A stretch of 64,000 nt of DNA from Axinella damicornis (taxonomy: Eukaryota > Porifera > Demospongiae > Axinellida > Axinellidae). The notes beneath the pieces were generated by a model that saw only the letters and a program-made list of their open reading frames with translations, was not told the DNA's origin and ran no database searches. Made by a program: the position numbers and the translations under genes. The stretch covers positions 5,314,837-5,378,836 of the forward strand of contig OZ007513.1 of the NCBI GenBank assembly GCA_963931865.1, read 5' to 3'. Below are positions 44,512 to 53,700 of this stretch, piece after piece (the stretch's first letter is position 1; the number at the start of each line of letters is the position of its first letter).

Positions 44512-45568
44512 TGTGCGGTGTGTATGTGTGCAAGTGAAATAAAGAGAGCAGGTGATCGAGGGAGAGAGGAAATGGGCGTGACGTGTGAGGGGGAGGGGGG
44601 GGGAGGAGGATGCGAGGGTGCGGGCACAAGGGAGAGGGAGAGCACCTACCTCCACAACCTCTGAGCTAGGAATTGTCTTGTTTGCTACATGTACATGTAT
44701 ATACATGAATAATAGCTGTTAATTTTTGTACATGTAGAGGGCGTCCTGGGGGGCACACATAACCCCGCTCCCCGGCCTTCCTGTTTTGATCATTTACGGT
44801 ATGCAAAAATACTGTTAGTGATCAAAAACTGGCAGTGTAGAAGGCCTGGCAATGAGGCTAATTATAAGCAAACAGCTATAGCAGACTGATTTAGGTATCT
44901 TGGGCTAGGAAGGAGATATGAAGCTGAGATTTGCACCTTGGTGATCAGCATGAATGGAGCTTTCAAACGATGTCCATTTTGCTGCGGGATGAATTCCAAA
45001 TTCATGAAAACCATGGATTATAGCCTTTTGTTGAGTGCGACTTTTGACAAAAATGTGAATGAGTTAAAAATCATTTTAAGGATATCATTTGAAAGCTCTT
45101 TTTATGCTGACAACAAGGGCACGATTCCCAGCTTCATATATCATTCACACACCCAGACCCAGAGCAACATTCTCTTCCAAGTCTATTCCCAATGCCAATT
45201 CCAATCTTCATTGGTCCAATGGCACATCAGTCACCCTATATAGAATAGTAGTGCTGTTTCTGCCAATTTTGGCTTAATTCCAAACTCAGCATGTCAAAAT
45301 TGTACCTCATCACAACACATCACCATGACAACATGTGCCATCACAACACATCACCATGACAACATGTGCCATCACAACACAGCACCAAGAAGACGGTCAT
45401 CACCATGACATCCCCCCCTTACAATCAAACCTCCTCCCCTTCCTACAGTACTCACGCGTTGGTTCCTTTCCCAGTGCTGATTCTCAAGGCTCCCCCTGAT
45501 GAGTCCATGAGGTCGTCAAGGTGACGGAAACACTCATCAACGAATCTGAGGTGCAGGACGCTCACGTC
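39381..45568 (-). CDS. USP24: Ubiquitin carboxyl-terminal hydrolase 24, middle exons
   Basis: USP24 is a very large deubiquitinase with long helical N-terminal regions. Minus-strand exons in protein order: 45568-45456 (VSVLHLRFVDECFRHLDDL), 44433-44331 (PRYLPPHGA, then in another frame GHPITLSISSDQSKTDFKLD), 43617-about 43547 (SLLMLLPTHHQVTEALEEF), 43505-43458 (SVLEKLFGMNNTSPTQ), 39576-39381 (REALKLLVTCLKLSS, TLPHIEDFVMDILLG, SVVEQLDQLCQTI). Each matches the corresponding USP24 stretch in order; most have good splice sites. The exon at 44433 needs a one-base frame correction. The donor after 43547 is unclear. The catalytic Cys/His domain lies downstream in the family and is not in the sequence to the left, so the gene is incomplete or interrupted. 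RPLP1-like exon and the 36.7 kb exon follow on the same strand. Confidence 0.85.
39580..39680. repeat. GGGA purine repeat
   Basis: GGGAGGGAGGAAGGGAGGG-type tract adjoining the acceptor side of the USP24 exon at 39576; on the coding strand it forms a long polypyrimidine tract. Confidence 0.85.
40070..42155 (+). pseudogene. Transposon-derived C2HC zinc-finger protein gene
   Basis: Plus-strand coding pieces in several frames: 40240-40496 (STSEISQGTVKRSEQGEENA), 41040-41265 (DTAFRDWWKVLDDDYLEVRY), 41231-41520 (IHPQKVDCCNTCKRLEMEL, a Cys-rich motif) and 41756-42151. The last ends in PSTCSTPGCAGSGHRNPARW plus AQGH, close to the zf-C2HC type known from MYT1-like fingers and from repetitive invertebrate transposon proteins. 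Overlapping frames and stops show decay or consensus indels. I cannot assign a transposase superfamily. It lies on the opposite strand between USP24 exons. Confidence 0.55.
42200..43140. other. No gene recognised
   Basis: USP24 intron sequence; no TIR ends or further exons identified. Confidence 0.35.
43254..43298. repeat. 45-bp poly-G tract in purine-rich stretch
   Basis: Longest homopolymer in the window, inside a GGA-rich tract (43140-43340). Proline- and glycine-rich ORFs here are artefacts. Confidence 0.92.
43640..43990. repeat. Polypurine tract (GA/GGA-rich)
   Basis: Roughly 350 bp almost without pyrimidines on the plus strand, with mirror-symmetric AGGAGGAGGAG parts; capable of triplex formation. 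Adjacent to USP24 exon 43617. Confidence 0.85.
44455..44509. repeat. TG microsatellite
   Basis: About 27 TG units, directly upstream (in gene orientation) of the USP24 exon ending at 44433. Confidence 0.9.
44764..44862. mobile_element. Diverged TAGCCTC-family element
   Basis: CCCGCTCCCCGGCCTTC ... GAAGGCCTGGCAATGAGGCTA with GATCATTTACGGTATGCAAA-like internal arm. Confidence 0.5.
45295..45395. repeat. Tandem repeat of 31 bp
   Basis: Two to three units of CATCACAACACATCACCATG. Confidence 0.8.
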
Positions 45569-46708
45569 CTGATCATGGATGGGAAGGAGAACGGTGATTG
45601 GTGAACAGTGTTCACATCAATAAGACCACAAAACTGTAGTTAAACATTAGCAACAAAGATCTCATTCCCAGGGCGGCCTGAGAACGAGGCTAAGATAGGT
45701 TCATTACAGAATAACCATTTCATCCCAGACTCTAACAGTTCAACCTTAGGACCACTCCCACGGGGATACAACCACTGCACTCTAGAATTAATTCTCTTCG
45801 TTCAGAATACCAGTCATTGCAAACCAATAACCACTGAGCAATGCAGGAAATGAATTAACCAATCCAAAACACATACATACTGATGCTAGCTAGTTGGAAA
45901 CACTACATTTTTTGTTGGGTGTGAAGTGTTATGCCCTCTGTGTTGAGTATGATGCATTTTATGGCCACCATGCTGAGCAAATTAGTGGGTGAGGCAGTGA
46001 TCATGTGAGAGTCATGTGACACAAAGTGAGGCATGGCAGTAAAAATGTGCCAGGGAACATGTGACAGTCACGTAAAATGCAGTGGGTATGGCCATGTGAT
46101 AGCTATGTGATGGTCATCTGCGATGGAATGGGTGTGGCTGGATAATGTCTCCTAATGTTTGCACCAAAATTTTGGAAACCATTGTCTACCACTTATGGCA
46201 CATTTTGACATGCCAATAAACTGTAAGGTGACTGAGGCGCCTTTTCCGTCAAAAATGGACTGTATTGGGAAAATACTAGTGGAGAACGTTGCACTAGGTA
46301 TGGGCATGCGAATGAGAATGAAGCTGGAAATTGTGCCATTGTGTTCAGCATAAACGAGCTTTCAAATGATGTCCTTAAAATGATTTTGAATCTCGGTCAC
46401 ATTTTTGTCAAAAATCACACTCGACCAAAGGCTACAATCCATGGTTTTTCATGGGGCCACTGGAAAGTACACATACATCTACATGTACATGTAGTACGCA
46501 GAACTTACAATGTTCATACACTCCACCAACCCAGCCCTTGGGATCCTGATGAAGAACAAAAAAAAAATTATTATTATTATTGTACTGCTGCCCTGTTACA
46601 TAACATACACAGAGGAGACTACCCGCTGGGCACCAGCCAAGCTCATCCATGATCTCGGAACTTGCTACAGCCATATCATTTTGACATTGGTGTCTGGGTG
46701 TATGGATA

Positions 46709-46818
46709 GCCTTGTTCCCACATGGCCTGGGAACGAGGCTAGGTGTATGCGTGACTATCTTGGGCAGTCTCGTTCCCAGGCCACATAACAAACACACATG
46801 GCCTGGGAACAAGACCAG
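46709..46818. mobile_element. Two adjacent GTTCCCAGG-type hairpins
   Basis: TAGCCTTGTTCCCACATGG / CCTGGGAACGAGGCTA at 46709-46742, then GTCTCGTTCCCAGGCCA / TGGCCTGGGAACAAGAC at 46766-46815. Confidence 0.7.
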
Positions 46819-46929
46819 ATACCTCATGCACACAGACAATCACTGTTCAGCAGCCCCTTCAGAAAGTGTGGGACTTGTCAGATGAACTTGCTACACACAG
46901 TGTAAGTGGGGGATGAAATCACAGTGTGG

Positions 46930-47026
46930 TGAGGGGGAGGGGGGGGGGGGGGTGGGGGGGGGGGAGGATCAAGGCATGAGTTGCCTTAAATACTTATATA
47001 ACAGCTACAGTAGTTCAGGGAGGGGT

Positions 47027-47057
<31 letters not shown>

Positions 47058-47090
47058 GGAGGGGGTGGGGAGGGGGGGGGGGGGGCGGGA
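46930..47090. repeat. G-rich tract
   Basis: Runs of G up to about 30 (47027-47056) separated by short A/T/C interruptions; strong quadruplex potential. Confidence 0.9.
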
Positions 47091-47107
47091 GCAGCGAAGA
47101 CTCGTTA

Positions 47108-47625
47108 CGTTACACTCCTGGTAGGGGAAAAATTGTGCCGCGTAATTACACTCCTGGTATAGAGGAAATTGTGCCGCGTAATTAATGTAAATAAATAATA
47201 AACGTTTGACTACTTCGGAATGGCCTACAAAGATTCTGACTACACCGTCGTGATCGCCATGATGCAGTGACACAACCACACAATAATTGTGCTGAAACTC
47301 ACTTTGGGGGTGGAGATACAAGCGCTTTTGTCTTGTCATCGACCGCCATTGCTCGATCGCTCTCTTCGACTTCCGTTGGCAGTACCGTTCTTAGGAAAGG
47401 CACACGAAGATTATGACCACACGGCCGTGATCGCTGTCGTTCACTGACGCTTATATACCGAAACTCACCGTGCTGGCTAAGTTGTGAGTGCTGTAATAAT
47501 GTCTTGTCTTCCTTTTGGTCGCCATTGCTCGCGATCGACTGAGTGTGGTTGCCACGTGGCATGTGCGTTAATTGGAACGAATTGCGATACTTAGCTTGGT
47601 CTACGGCGAGACGCAACCGGGGTTG
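47108..47625 (+). mobile_element. MITE ending ACTCCTGGTAGGGG (copy 2)
   Basis: ACACTCCTGGTAGGGGAAAA at the left, GCATGTGCGTTAATTGGAAC near the right. A duplicated end (CTCCTGGTATAGAGGAAATT) follows the first. Confidence 0.65.
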
Positions 47626-47757
47626 CAATGCGCTTGGAGAGCACTCTGATCTTCCCTAGCTATCATGGTACTCACGTCATGTGTATCAATTAGAACGAAC
47701 TGTCGCACTTAGCTTGTGCTACCGTTTAACCGCGGCTACCAGGAGTGCGGTTGCCCC

Positions 47758-48270
47758 TCGATAATTAATGTAATTAATGTAAATAACTTGTTCCAGTGAC
47801 AGGAATGGCGCACAAAGATTCTGACTACACCGTCGTGATCGCTATCATGCACTGTCCCAACCATACAATTTTGGTGCTGAAACTCACCTTGGTGGTGGAG
47901 ATATGAGCGCTTTTGTCTCGCCGTGGACGCCATTACTCGAGCGCTCTCTCCGACTTCCGGTGGCAGTACGGAAAGGCACACGAAGATTCTGACTACACGG
48001 TCGTGATCGCTGCCGTTCACTGACGCTTACATGCCAAAACTCACCGTGCTGGCGAAGTTGTGAGCGCTGTATAAATTTCTGGTCTTCTCCTTGGGCCGCC
48101 ATTGCTGACTCAGCTCAATCGATCTATGTCGACGATCGTACGGTACGAGCATGGTCCTCATGTGGCATGTGCGTTAATTGGAATGTGTTGCCATACCTAG
48201 CTAGTTTGTGCTACGGTCGAGTTGCAACCAGTTGCAACGCGGCTACCAGGAGTGCGGTTGCCCCTCGTAA
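47758..48270 (+). mobile_element. MITE of the CTCCTGGTAG family (copy 3)
   Basis: Interior identical in layout to copy 2 and ends in GGCTACCAGGAGTGCGGTTG. Preceded by the end of another copy at 47737-47757. Confidence 0.65.
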
Positions 48271-48658
48271 CAATAGCATTGCATCGTACCTACAGTAAGT
48301 CTGCCACCTAGTGGAAATGGTGAGGCAATCCACGAAACAATTGCCCATGCTTTCATTGTCTGTTGGTCGTTGTCCCACTGTAATGGCTGACGGTCGATCA
48401 CCCTTGAATTCAGATCGGGGAGAGTTCTAATGGACGATTATCTTCTGTGTGTGGTTCCCTGGAAAAGCCGGCCCTGTCATTCTCCCCTCTCACAGTCGGG
48501 ACACAAGGCTACACAAGTCTATACGGTGACCTACCTTGTGTGTCTGGAAGTGTGGCTTGACAGCAACCACATTCCCCTCGCCCAGCACCCTCTACCACCG
48601 GGAGTGATCCGTCCGCTTGTTCCTCATCTTGCTGTGGTAGCTGCAGTCTGCATAAAAC

Positions 48659-49236
48659 GGGCAACTATGAAAGCAGGAACGGAAGTAAGATGCGGACCGC
48701 GCGCTAGACTGGACTGGACTCACCCAAAAATCTGTAAAATGCCCTTTTCAGTGTAGGACAGAAGCTAAGCATACTTATTTATTCACTAAGGTTGCTTGCA
48801 TAGCCTGCTTTCGTGTCTTTCTCGAGTCGGTAGAGGTCAAAGGTCACGTGCATATTTAATGAACTTCAGCAAAACACGCTTCAGTCAGTCGTGGATGATA
48901 GAGGAATATTCATATTCTTTTGTTTTCTATGCTTCAGCTAACGGCTGGACTTCGATGTCTGCTGTAAATAAAATAATGCTCTCCTAACCTTCTCATTGAA
49001 GCTCATTAAATATGCACGTGACCTTTGACCTCTACCGACTCGAGGAAAGACACGAAAGCAGGCTATGCAAGCGACCTTAGTGAATAAATAAGTATGCTTA
49101 GCTTCTGTGCTACACTGAAAAAGGCATTTTACAGATTTTTGGGTGAGTCCAGTCCAGTCTAGCGCGCGGCCCGCATCTTACTTCCGTTCCGCGTTCCGTT
49201 CCGCGTTCCATTCCGTTCCTGCTTTCATAGTTGCCC
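48659..49236. mobile_element. Long-arm palindromic element, about 180-bp TIRs
   Basis: Left GGGCAACTATGAAAGCAGGA and right inverse TCCTGCTTTCATAGTTGCCC. The arms stay paired through GTAGAGGTCAAAGGTCACGT, leaving a loop of about 160 bp. Flanks GCATAAAAC/GCATTAAAC give a 9-bp duplication with one mismatch. Confidence 0.85.
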
Positions 49237-49534
49237 GCATTAAACACCTGGTCATGTGACATAATGTGTGTGTGTGGGGGGGAGAGGGGGGGCAAGGAGA
49301 CAGATCAAAATCCGAGCTCAACAAAGAGATCTATAACTCTGTTGCCCTTGAAATACCATGACGGTGGATAATGAGCGTCTGAAGAAGGCAGAGCCTATAT
49401 TTAAACCAAGTCACCTGGGACCGACGGCATTACATCCCCTCCGAAGGATGTGGTGTGAACTATTTCAGGCGAAAAATTTATGCCTTCAAGAACACAACTA
49501 GTAGAGTTGAGTCGGCTCTTAGGAGAGAAAGAAA

Positions 49535-49612
49535 ATCTCCTATGGCCTGGTGGGATTCCAACCAGCAACCTTGCAATTAGCATCTTTAACCACTCGGCCA
49601 GTGGTCTAAAGC
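49535..49612 (-). repeat. tRNA-derived SINE-like head
   Basis: Minus strand shows TGGCCGAGTGGTTAA (polymerase III A box) and GGTTGGAATCC (B box) at natural spacing, as in Leu/Ser tRNA. The acceptor stem does not pair, so it is not a tRNA gene; a SINE head or tRNA pseudogene fits. Confidence 0.5.
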
Positions 49613-49800
49613 GCTAGCCAACGGTCAAATCGGCACTCCAAATATAAAATAGCCTTGGAAGCAATTTCTGAGTACAACTATATGTGTACATGTATGTGCG
49701 TGTGTGTATGTGTGTGTTGTGTGCGTAGCAGGCATACATGTATGTGTGTGTACCTCTTTTCTTTGATCTCAAAAGCCAAGGTTTGATCAGAGCACCTCTT

Positions 49801-50308
49801 TACACTCCTGGTAGGGGAAAAATAGTGCCGCGTAATGTAATGTAAATAATTAATGTAACCTCACAGCTTGCAGGAAAGGCCTGCCAAGATTCTGACTACA
49901 TCCTCGTGATCATTATCACGCAGTGACACAAGCGCACAATTTTGGTGCTGAAACTCACCTTGGTGGTGGAGATACAAGCGCTTTTGTCGTGCCGTCAGCC
50001 GCCATTGCTCGAGCGCTCTCTTCGACTTTCGTTGCCAGTACAGCTCTTACGAAGGGCCCACAAAGATCCTGACCACACGGCTGTGATTGCTGTCATTCGC
50101 TGACGCTTACATGTATGTGCCGAAACTCATCGTACTGGCGAAGTTGTGAGCGCTGTAATAATTTCTTGTCTCTTCCATTTGGCCGCCATTGCTAGCGATC
50201 GACTGAGCGTTGTTGTCACATGGCATGTGCATTGATTGGAATGAACTGCGATACGGCGAGTTGCAACCGGGGTTGCAATGGCTACCAGGAGTGTGGTTGC
50301 CCCTCGAA
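49801..50308 (+). mobile_element. MITE ending ACTCCTGGTAGGGG (copy 4)
   Basis: TACACTCCTGGTAGGGGAAA to GGCTACCAGGAGTGTGGTTG; same interior as copies at 7.4, 47.1 and 47.8 kb. Confidence 0.7.
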
Positions 50309-50343
50309 ACAGTAAGAAACAAAATGAACCACTCAACCACATA

Positions 50344-50975
50344 CAGTATAGAGAGATATTTTCGTAGGTGCAAAATTTCGTATAAATGGCCACAGCCCCT
50401 CAGCAGAAATCTTAGTATTTTAATTTTCGTATGCGCCTGTGCATTGCCACGCCCCCTAGCACTACGCATACGCAAGTGTCGTCTAATAGTTGTTCTTTTT
50501 AGTTCGGTTGAGGCAATGCACAATGGTGAGAGCCTCAGGGTACATTTACAATGCTGATATCTGGGCCTCTGTTGTTGGCAAGAATTTCGAAAAATGGTGA
50601 ATAGCCGCCTGGCTTAGCCTCGTACCCAGGAGCCTGGGTACGAGGCTACGACTGGCTGGCGGCATACTCGCCGATCATTGCTGCTCAGTGAACTGACTTA
50701 CTTTCATTTGTCACACTTCCCACGTTGAGTCTCGTTATCGTAGCAGGCTAACGGGTGTAGACAGGTCCACTGGAGTCTGGAAGGCCGTTCGAAGGCTAGA
50801 AATACCGTTATAAAACACCTTCACTTGCTCGCCGCTTCCACGTCTTCGATTGCCCGTTCAAAATTTGATGCTAAAAATTTTGATGGTTAAAATTTTCGCA
50901 GTTTTTATTTTCGTATCCCGAGGCTTCACGAAATATACGAAAATTTGCACCGTACGAAAATTTCCCGCTATACGG
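50344..50975. mobile_element. TA-flanked MITE with CAGTATAGNGNGA ends
   Basis: Left CAGTATAGAGAGATATTTTC and right inverse CCGTATAGCGGGAAATTTTC, arms about 45 bp, TA on both sides. Contains a nested TAGCCTC hairpin at 50614-50648. Confidence 0.78.
50614..50648. mobile_element. Shortest TAGCCTC-family hairpin
   Basis: TTAGCCTCGTACCCAGG directly followed by AGCCTGGGTACGAGGCTA: a 35-bp near-perfect inverted repeat, nested in the TA-flanked MITE. Confidence 0.8.
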
Positions 50976-51041
50976 TAATTATCAGGTCTCATTCCCAGAC
51001 CCAGTCCCTGGGAATGATACTACAATTGCACATTATGTGTA

Positions 51042-51827
51042 CAGTACAGATCACATGTAAGGTAACACACGCGAGCGTTTGACTCGCGAGTTAGCAGGCG
51101 CGCACACGCGAGTACTCGCTCCGCCCGCAGTTTTCACACGCGAGTGACAAGCTCCACCCTCGCGTGTAACACGAGTTCAAGGTTCGAGTGCACGGTCGAG
51201 TTCAATGAGTATACGCGATAAACCACGTGCAAGCTACCATGGAAAAGAAGCCAGTGCCGATCACATATCGAAGGAACGAAGAAGCCAGAAATACATATAG
51301 TCGCGAGAGACTGAAGAAAAACAAGACCTGGAGGCAGGAGAAAGGAGACAAACTGTGCCAGAAGACGAACAAGTATAAAAAAGGCAAGAGCAGTAGAACG
51401 GGATAGCATGGGCGACTGCAAGGGTGAAGGACTGGATCCCCTGTCGTGCCCTCCAGTGCCCCACGCTCTCCCGTTCGTTCTGCTGCTGTTGATCTTGCGT
51501 TTGTACTCGCTGTTACGAAGTTCCCCGCTGCTACTCTTCGGCCTCCACTGGGTCGGTCTTCACAGCTACCTCTGGAAACGGACTGTCTTGGAAGTTCAGA
51601 CTGATGTAGTTTTGTTTATTTCTTTGTCTTTGTACAATGTACAAGTGCTTATTTTGTTCTTTGTGCGATCCAGTACTGTGTATATTCTCGTGCGCACTCG
51701 CTCGCAATAATTACTCGCGAGTCCTCGTGGCACCACATGCGAGTCCTCGCGAGTTAACTACTTGTCACTTGCGAGTAAACCCCACGCTACACGCGCGAAT
51801 TTGCTACCTTACGTGTGATCTGTACTG
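51042..51827. mobile_element. TA-flanked TIR element rich in CGCGAGT
   Basis: CAGTACAGATCACATGTAAG at the left and the inverse CTTACGTGTGATCTGTACTG at the right, TA on each side (51040-51041, 51828-51829). Inner arms are built from GCGAGT/ACTCGC words. It holds two short frames, 51239-51406 and 51408-51710. Confidence 0.82.
51239..51406 (+). CDS. Small basic ORF inside TIR element
   Basis: A 55-residue frame from ATG to TAG: starts MEKKPVPITYRRNEEARNTY, continues SRERLKKNKTWRQEKGDK and ends lysine-rich. Strongly basic, mostly charged, without membrane segments, so a nucleic-acid-binding peptide is conceivable. No family recognised; it may be a remnant of a transposase. The following hydrophobic frame at 51408 has an atypical composition and I do not treat it as a gene. 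Confidence 0.35.
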   Translation: MEKKPVPITYRRNEEARNTYSRERLKKNKTWRQEKGDKLCQKTNKYKKGKSSRTG

Positions 51828-51902
51828 TAGTACCTACATGTACTACAACAATATCAATTCCACTGACAAGATGTAGGCATGAGATGTAGGTCAGCTATTA
51901 AC

Positions 51903-52776
51903 CTTGCAATCATGGTGCCTGCTACAGCTGTCTCCTTGCGATGGCCATAGTAGTCCTCAAACGAGAGGACATCACCATTGCCTGCAAGAGAGGACACTCC
52001 TGAGCTCAAGATTGTACTGAGATAATACTGAGGACGAGAGGGGTGGTTGAGGAGGAGGAGGAGGAAGGGGAGAGACAGGGTGAAGGAGATGGAGGAGGAA
52101 GTAGAAGAGGAGGAGAAGGGGGAGAGGGAAGATGGAGGCAACAGAGAGCGGTAGGAAACCCACCAAACAGTGCTCTGCTGAACTCCTCAATACTGAAGTT
52201 AACATGAGAGCATGACCTCTGACATTTGCCCTCAGTTGCATGGGAGGTCAAGGGAGCAGCGGTACACAAAGATGGCAGACTGGGACATGTGTGCCAGGGA
52301 AGCTGACCCCGTACCATGTCAGCATGCGACCCACATACCTGCACGCCAAATACATCTTCACTTTCATGGTGCTTCAGTAATGCCCACTCACTCTGTTGAC
52401 CCTGGGGGAGGGTGCAAAAGGGGGAGGGAGGGAGGGGAGGGAGGGAGGGAGGGAGGGAGGGAGGGAGGGAGGGAGGGAAGGGAGGGAGGGAGGGAGGGAG
52501 GGAGGGGGAGGTGGAGGAGGGAGGGAGTGAGGGAGGGAAGGAGAGAGGGAGGGGAGGGAGGGAGGGAGGAGGGAGGGAGGGAGGGAGGGAGGGAGGGAGG
52601 GAGGGAGGGAGGGAGGGGGAGGGACGGATGGTAAATCCGTACACACCAAGCATTCCCCAGGTTACAACCTGTAGCATGATAGTTACTCATAATACCTGCA
52701 GAAGGTTGACACACATTGCCATCTCTCCACACGTAACATCTGCACCAAACTCTCTGCAAAATGGAAGGTTACCAAC
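51903..52776 (-). CDS. DUS3L: tRNA-dihydrouridine synthase 3-like, with one inverted exon and missing exons
   Basis: DUS3L reduces uridine to dihydrouridine in tRNA using FMN/NADPH. Minus-strand exons: 52776-52696 ([20 protein letters not shown], then MCVNLLQ), 52401-52339 ([20 protein letters not shown]), 52192-52164 (IEEFSRALF) and 51981-51903 ([20 protein letters not shown], then GTMIA). All have AG/GT borders. The exon that should lie between the second and third, [17 protein letters not shown], is present at 52236-52288 on the plus strand. The family segment between GVQ and LHGRS (about 70 residues, with the DINVGCP-type active-site region) is absent, as are the N-terminal zinc fingers and the C-terminal helical domain. 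As read, the gene cannot make a complete enzyme. Confidence 0.85.
52236..52288 (+). other. DUS3L: Inverted DUS3L exon
   Basis: 53 bp preceded by CCCTCAG acceptor and followed by GTGTGC donor, encoding [17 protein letters not shown] on the plus strand. If placed on the minus strand, its last two bases (AT) join the first T of exon 52192 to give Asp-Ile-Ile-Glu-Glu in frame, which fits the family. Confidence 0.88.
52405..52625. repeat. GGGA tandem repeat
   Basis: About 220 bp of GGGAGGGA-type repeats between two DUS3L exons; on the gene strand it is a CCCT polypyrimidine tract before the exon at 52401. Confidence 0.92.
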
Positions 52777-52799
52777 CTTTGGGTGAAGAAAGAAGGATA

Positions 52800-53700
52800 A
52801 GGAGGGTTAACATTGCAATGAGGGAGGGGGGAAGGTGTAGGGGGAAGGAGAAAAATGAACACGAAGCAAAGAGAATAAGTGCTGCATATTCTTTTCGGAA
52901 GCCTTACAGTTGTCAGTGGAGCAGCTTGTCATGAAAATCAGCCTGTAATGAATAGGTTATCGCTCTACGGTATTTAAAGCACTACATCACAGTCAAAGCG
53001 GCTTATAACTACCACTGAATTACGGTCAACAGACAGGTCGCAATCAGGATGGAGCGGTCAAAGGTCAAATCGTAAGGTAAGGGAGGGGATTTCTGAACAG
53101 TATTTTAATTCCGGACACGACACTTCATGGCTCTCGCATTCGCTCCTTTAGCAATTCTTCCCAATTATGGTAAGTGCGCATGCATACCCTACTTTCCAAT
53201 GCTGAGCAGTTGTTAGCAAAAACTGTCCCTAGAGAGCAAAAGCTTGGGCCGTGTCCGGAAATCCCCTCCGTTACTGTATGCATGTCCAATGGCCAAAATC
53301 AGCACAGTAAAGCCTTTTTGGCTCACTGTCACAGCTGTGACTATGGTAGTGGCCTCACTTCAACATGTGAGTTTTCTGTAGAAGCGAGGTAGCTATACTT
53401 GCAAGCCTGCAAGAGACGTTTCCATCATCTCATAGAGTCCTAATTTCTGTTTCATGCATGTACATGTTAGGAGTTCATCATACAACTTACTGTGGCTTTA
53501 GAGCAGCCATGCGCTAGCTGTATTCCAGGAGTAGCCAAACCGCCAGCAGAGTTGCTCCTCAATTGTTGACTCCGCCATACACACGGCTCGCTCATGTTCT
53601 GAAATTCTTGCTTTTGCACGCGCACGTGGGCACTATTCGAATGAACTTTGAACTTTGGACTAATTATCTAGTTAGCATTAATTGGAATAAACTTACTGTA
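52800..53700. other. Intergenic, no clear gene
   Basis: A short frame from ATG at 53130 (MALAFAPLAILPNYG) ends at GTAAGT and could be a first exon, but nothing supports it further. Confidence 0.3.

Noticed and set aside
44262..44706. His-Thr repeat protein
   Set aside because: Product of the TG microsatellite; the USP24 exon at 44331-44433 is the only coding part.
47299..48102. Conserved small proteins at 47.3-48.1 kb, 7.4 kb and 50.2 kb
   Set aside because: Similarity between them is due to the same MITE; stops and frameshifts fall freely among copies.
49551..49612. Functional tRNA gene
   Set aside because: A and B boxes are present but the acceptor stem cannot pair and no proper anticodon arm was found.
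51408..51710. Hydrophobic 100-residue membrane protein
   Set aside because: Lies within a TIR element with leucine-rich composition explained by base content; no supporting homology.
52006..52786. Long Ser-Pro-Leu-rich ORFs across 52.4-52.6 kb
   Set aside because: They translate a GGGA tandem repeat; only the short DUS3L exons inside are real.
53130..53172. First exon MALAFAPLAILPNYG
   Set aside because: Has an ATG and GTAAGT donor but no phase-compatible partner and no homology; chance occurrence is likely.
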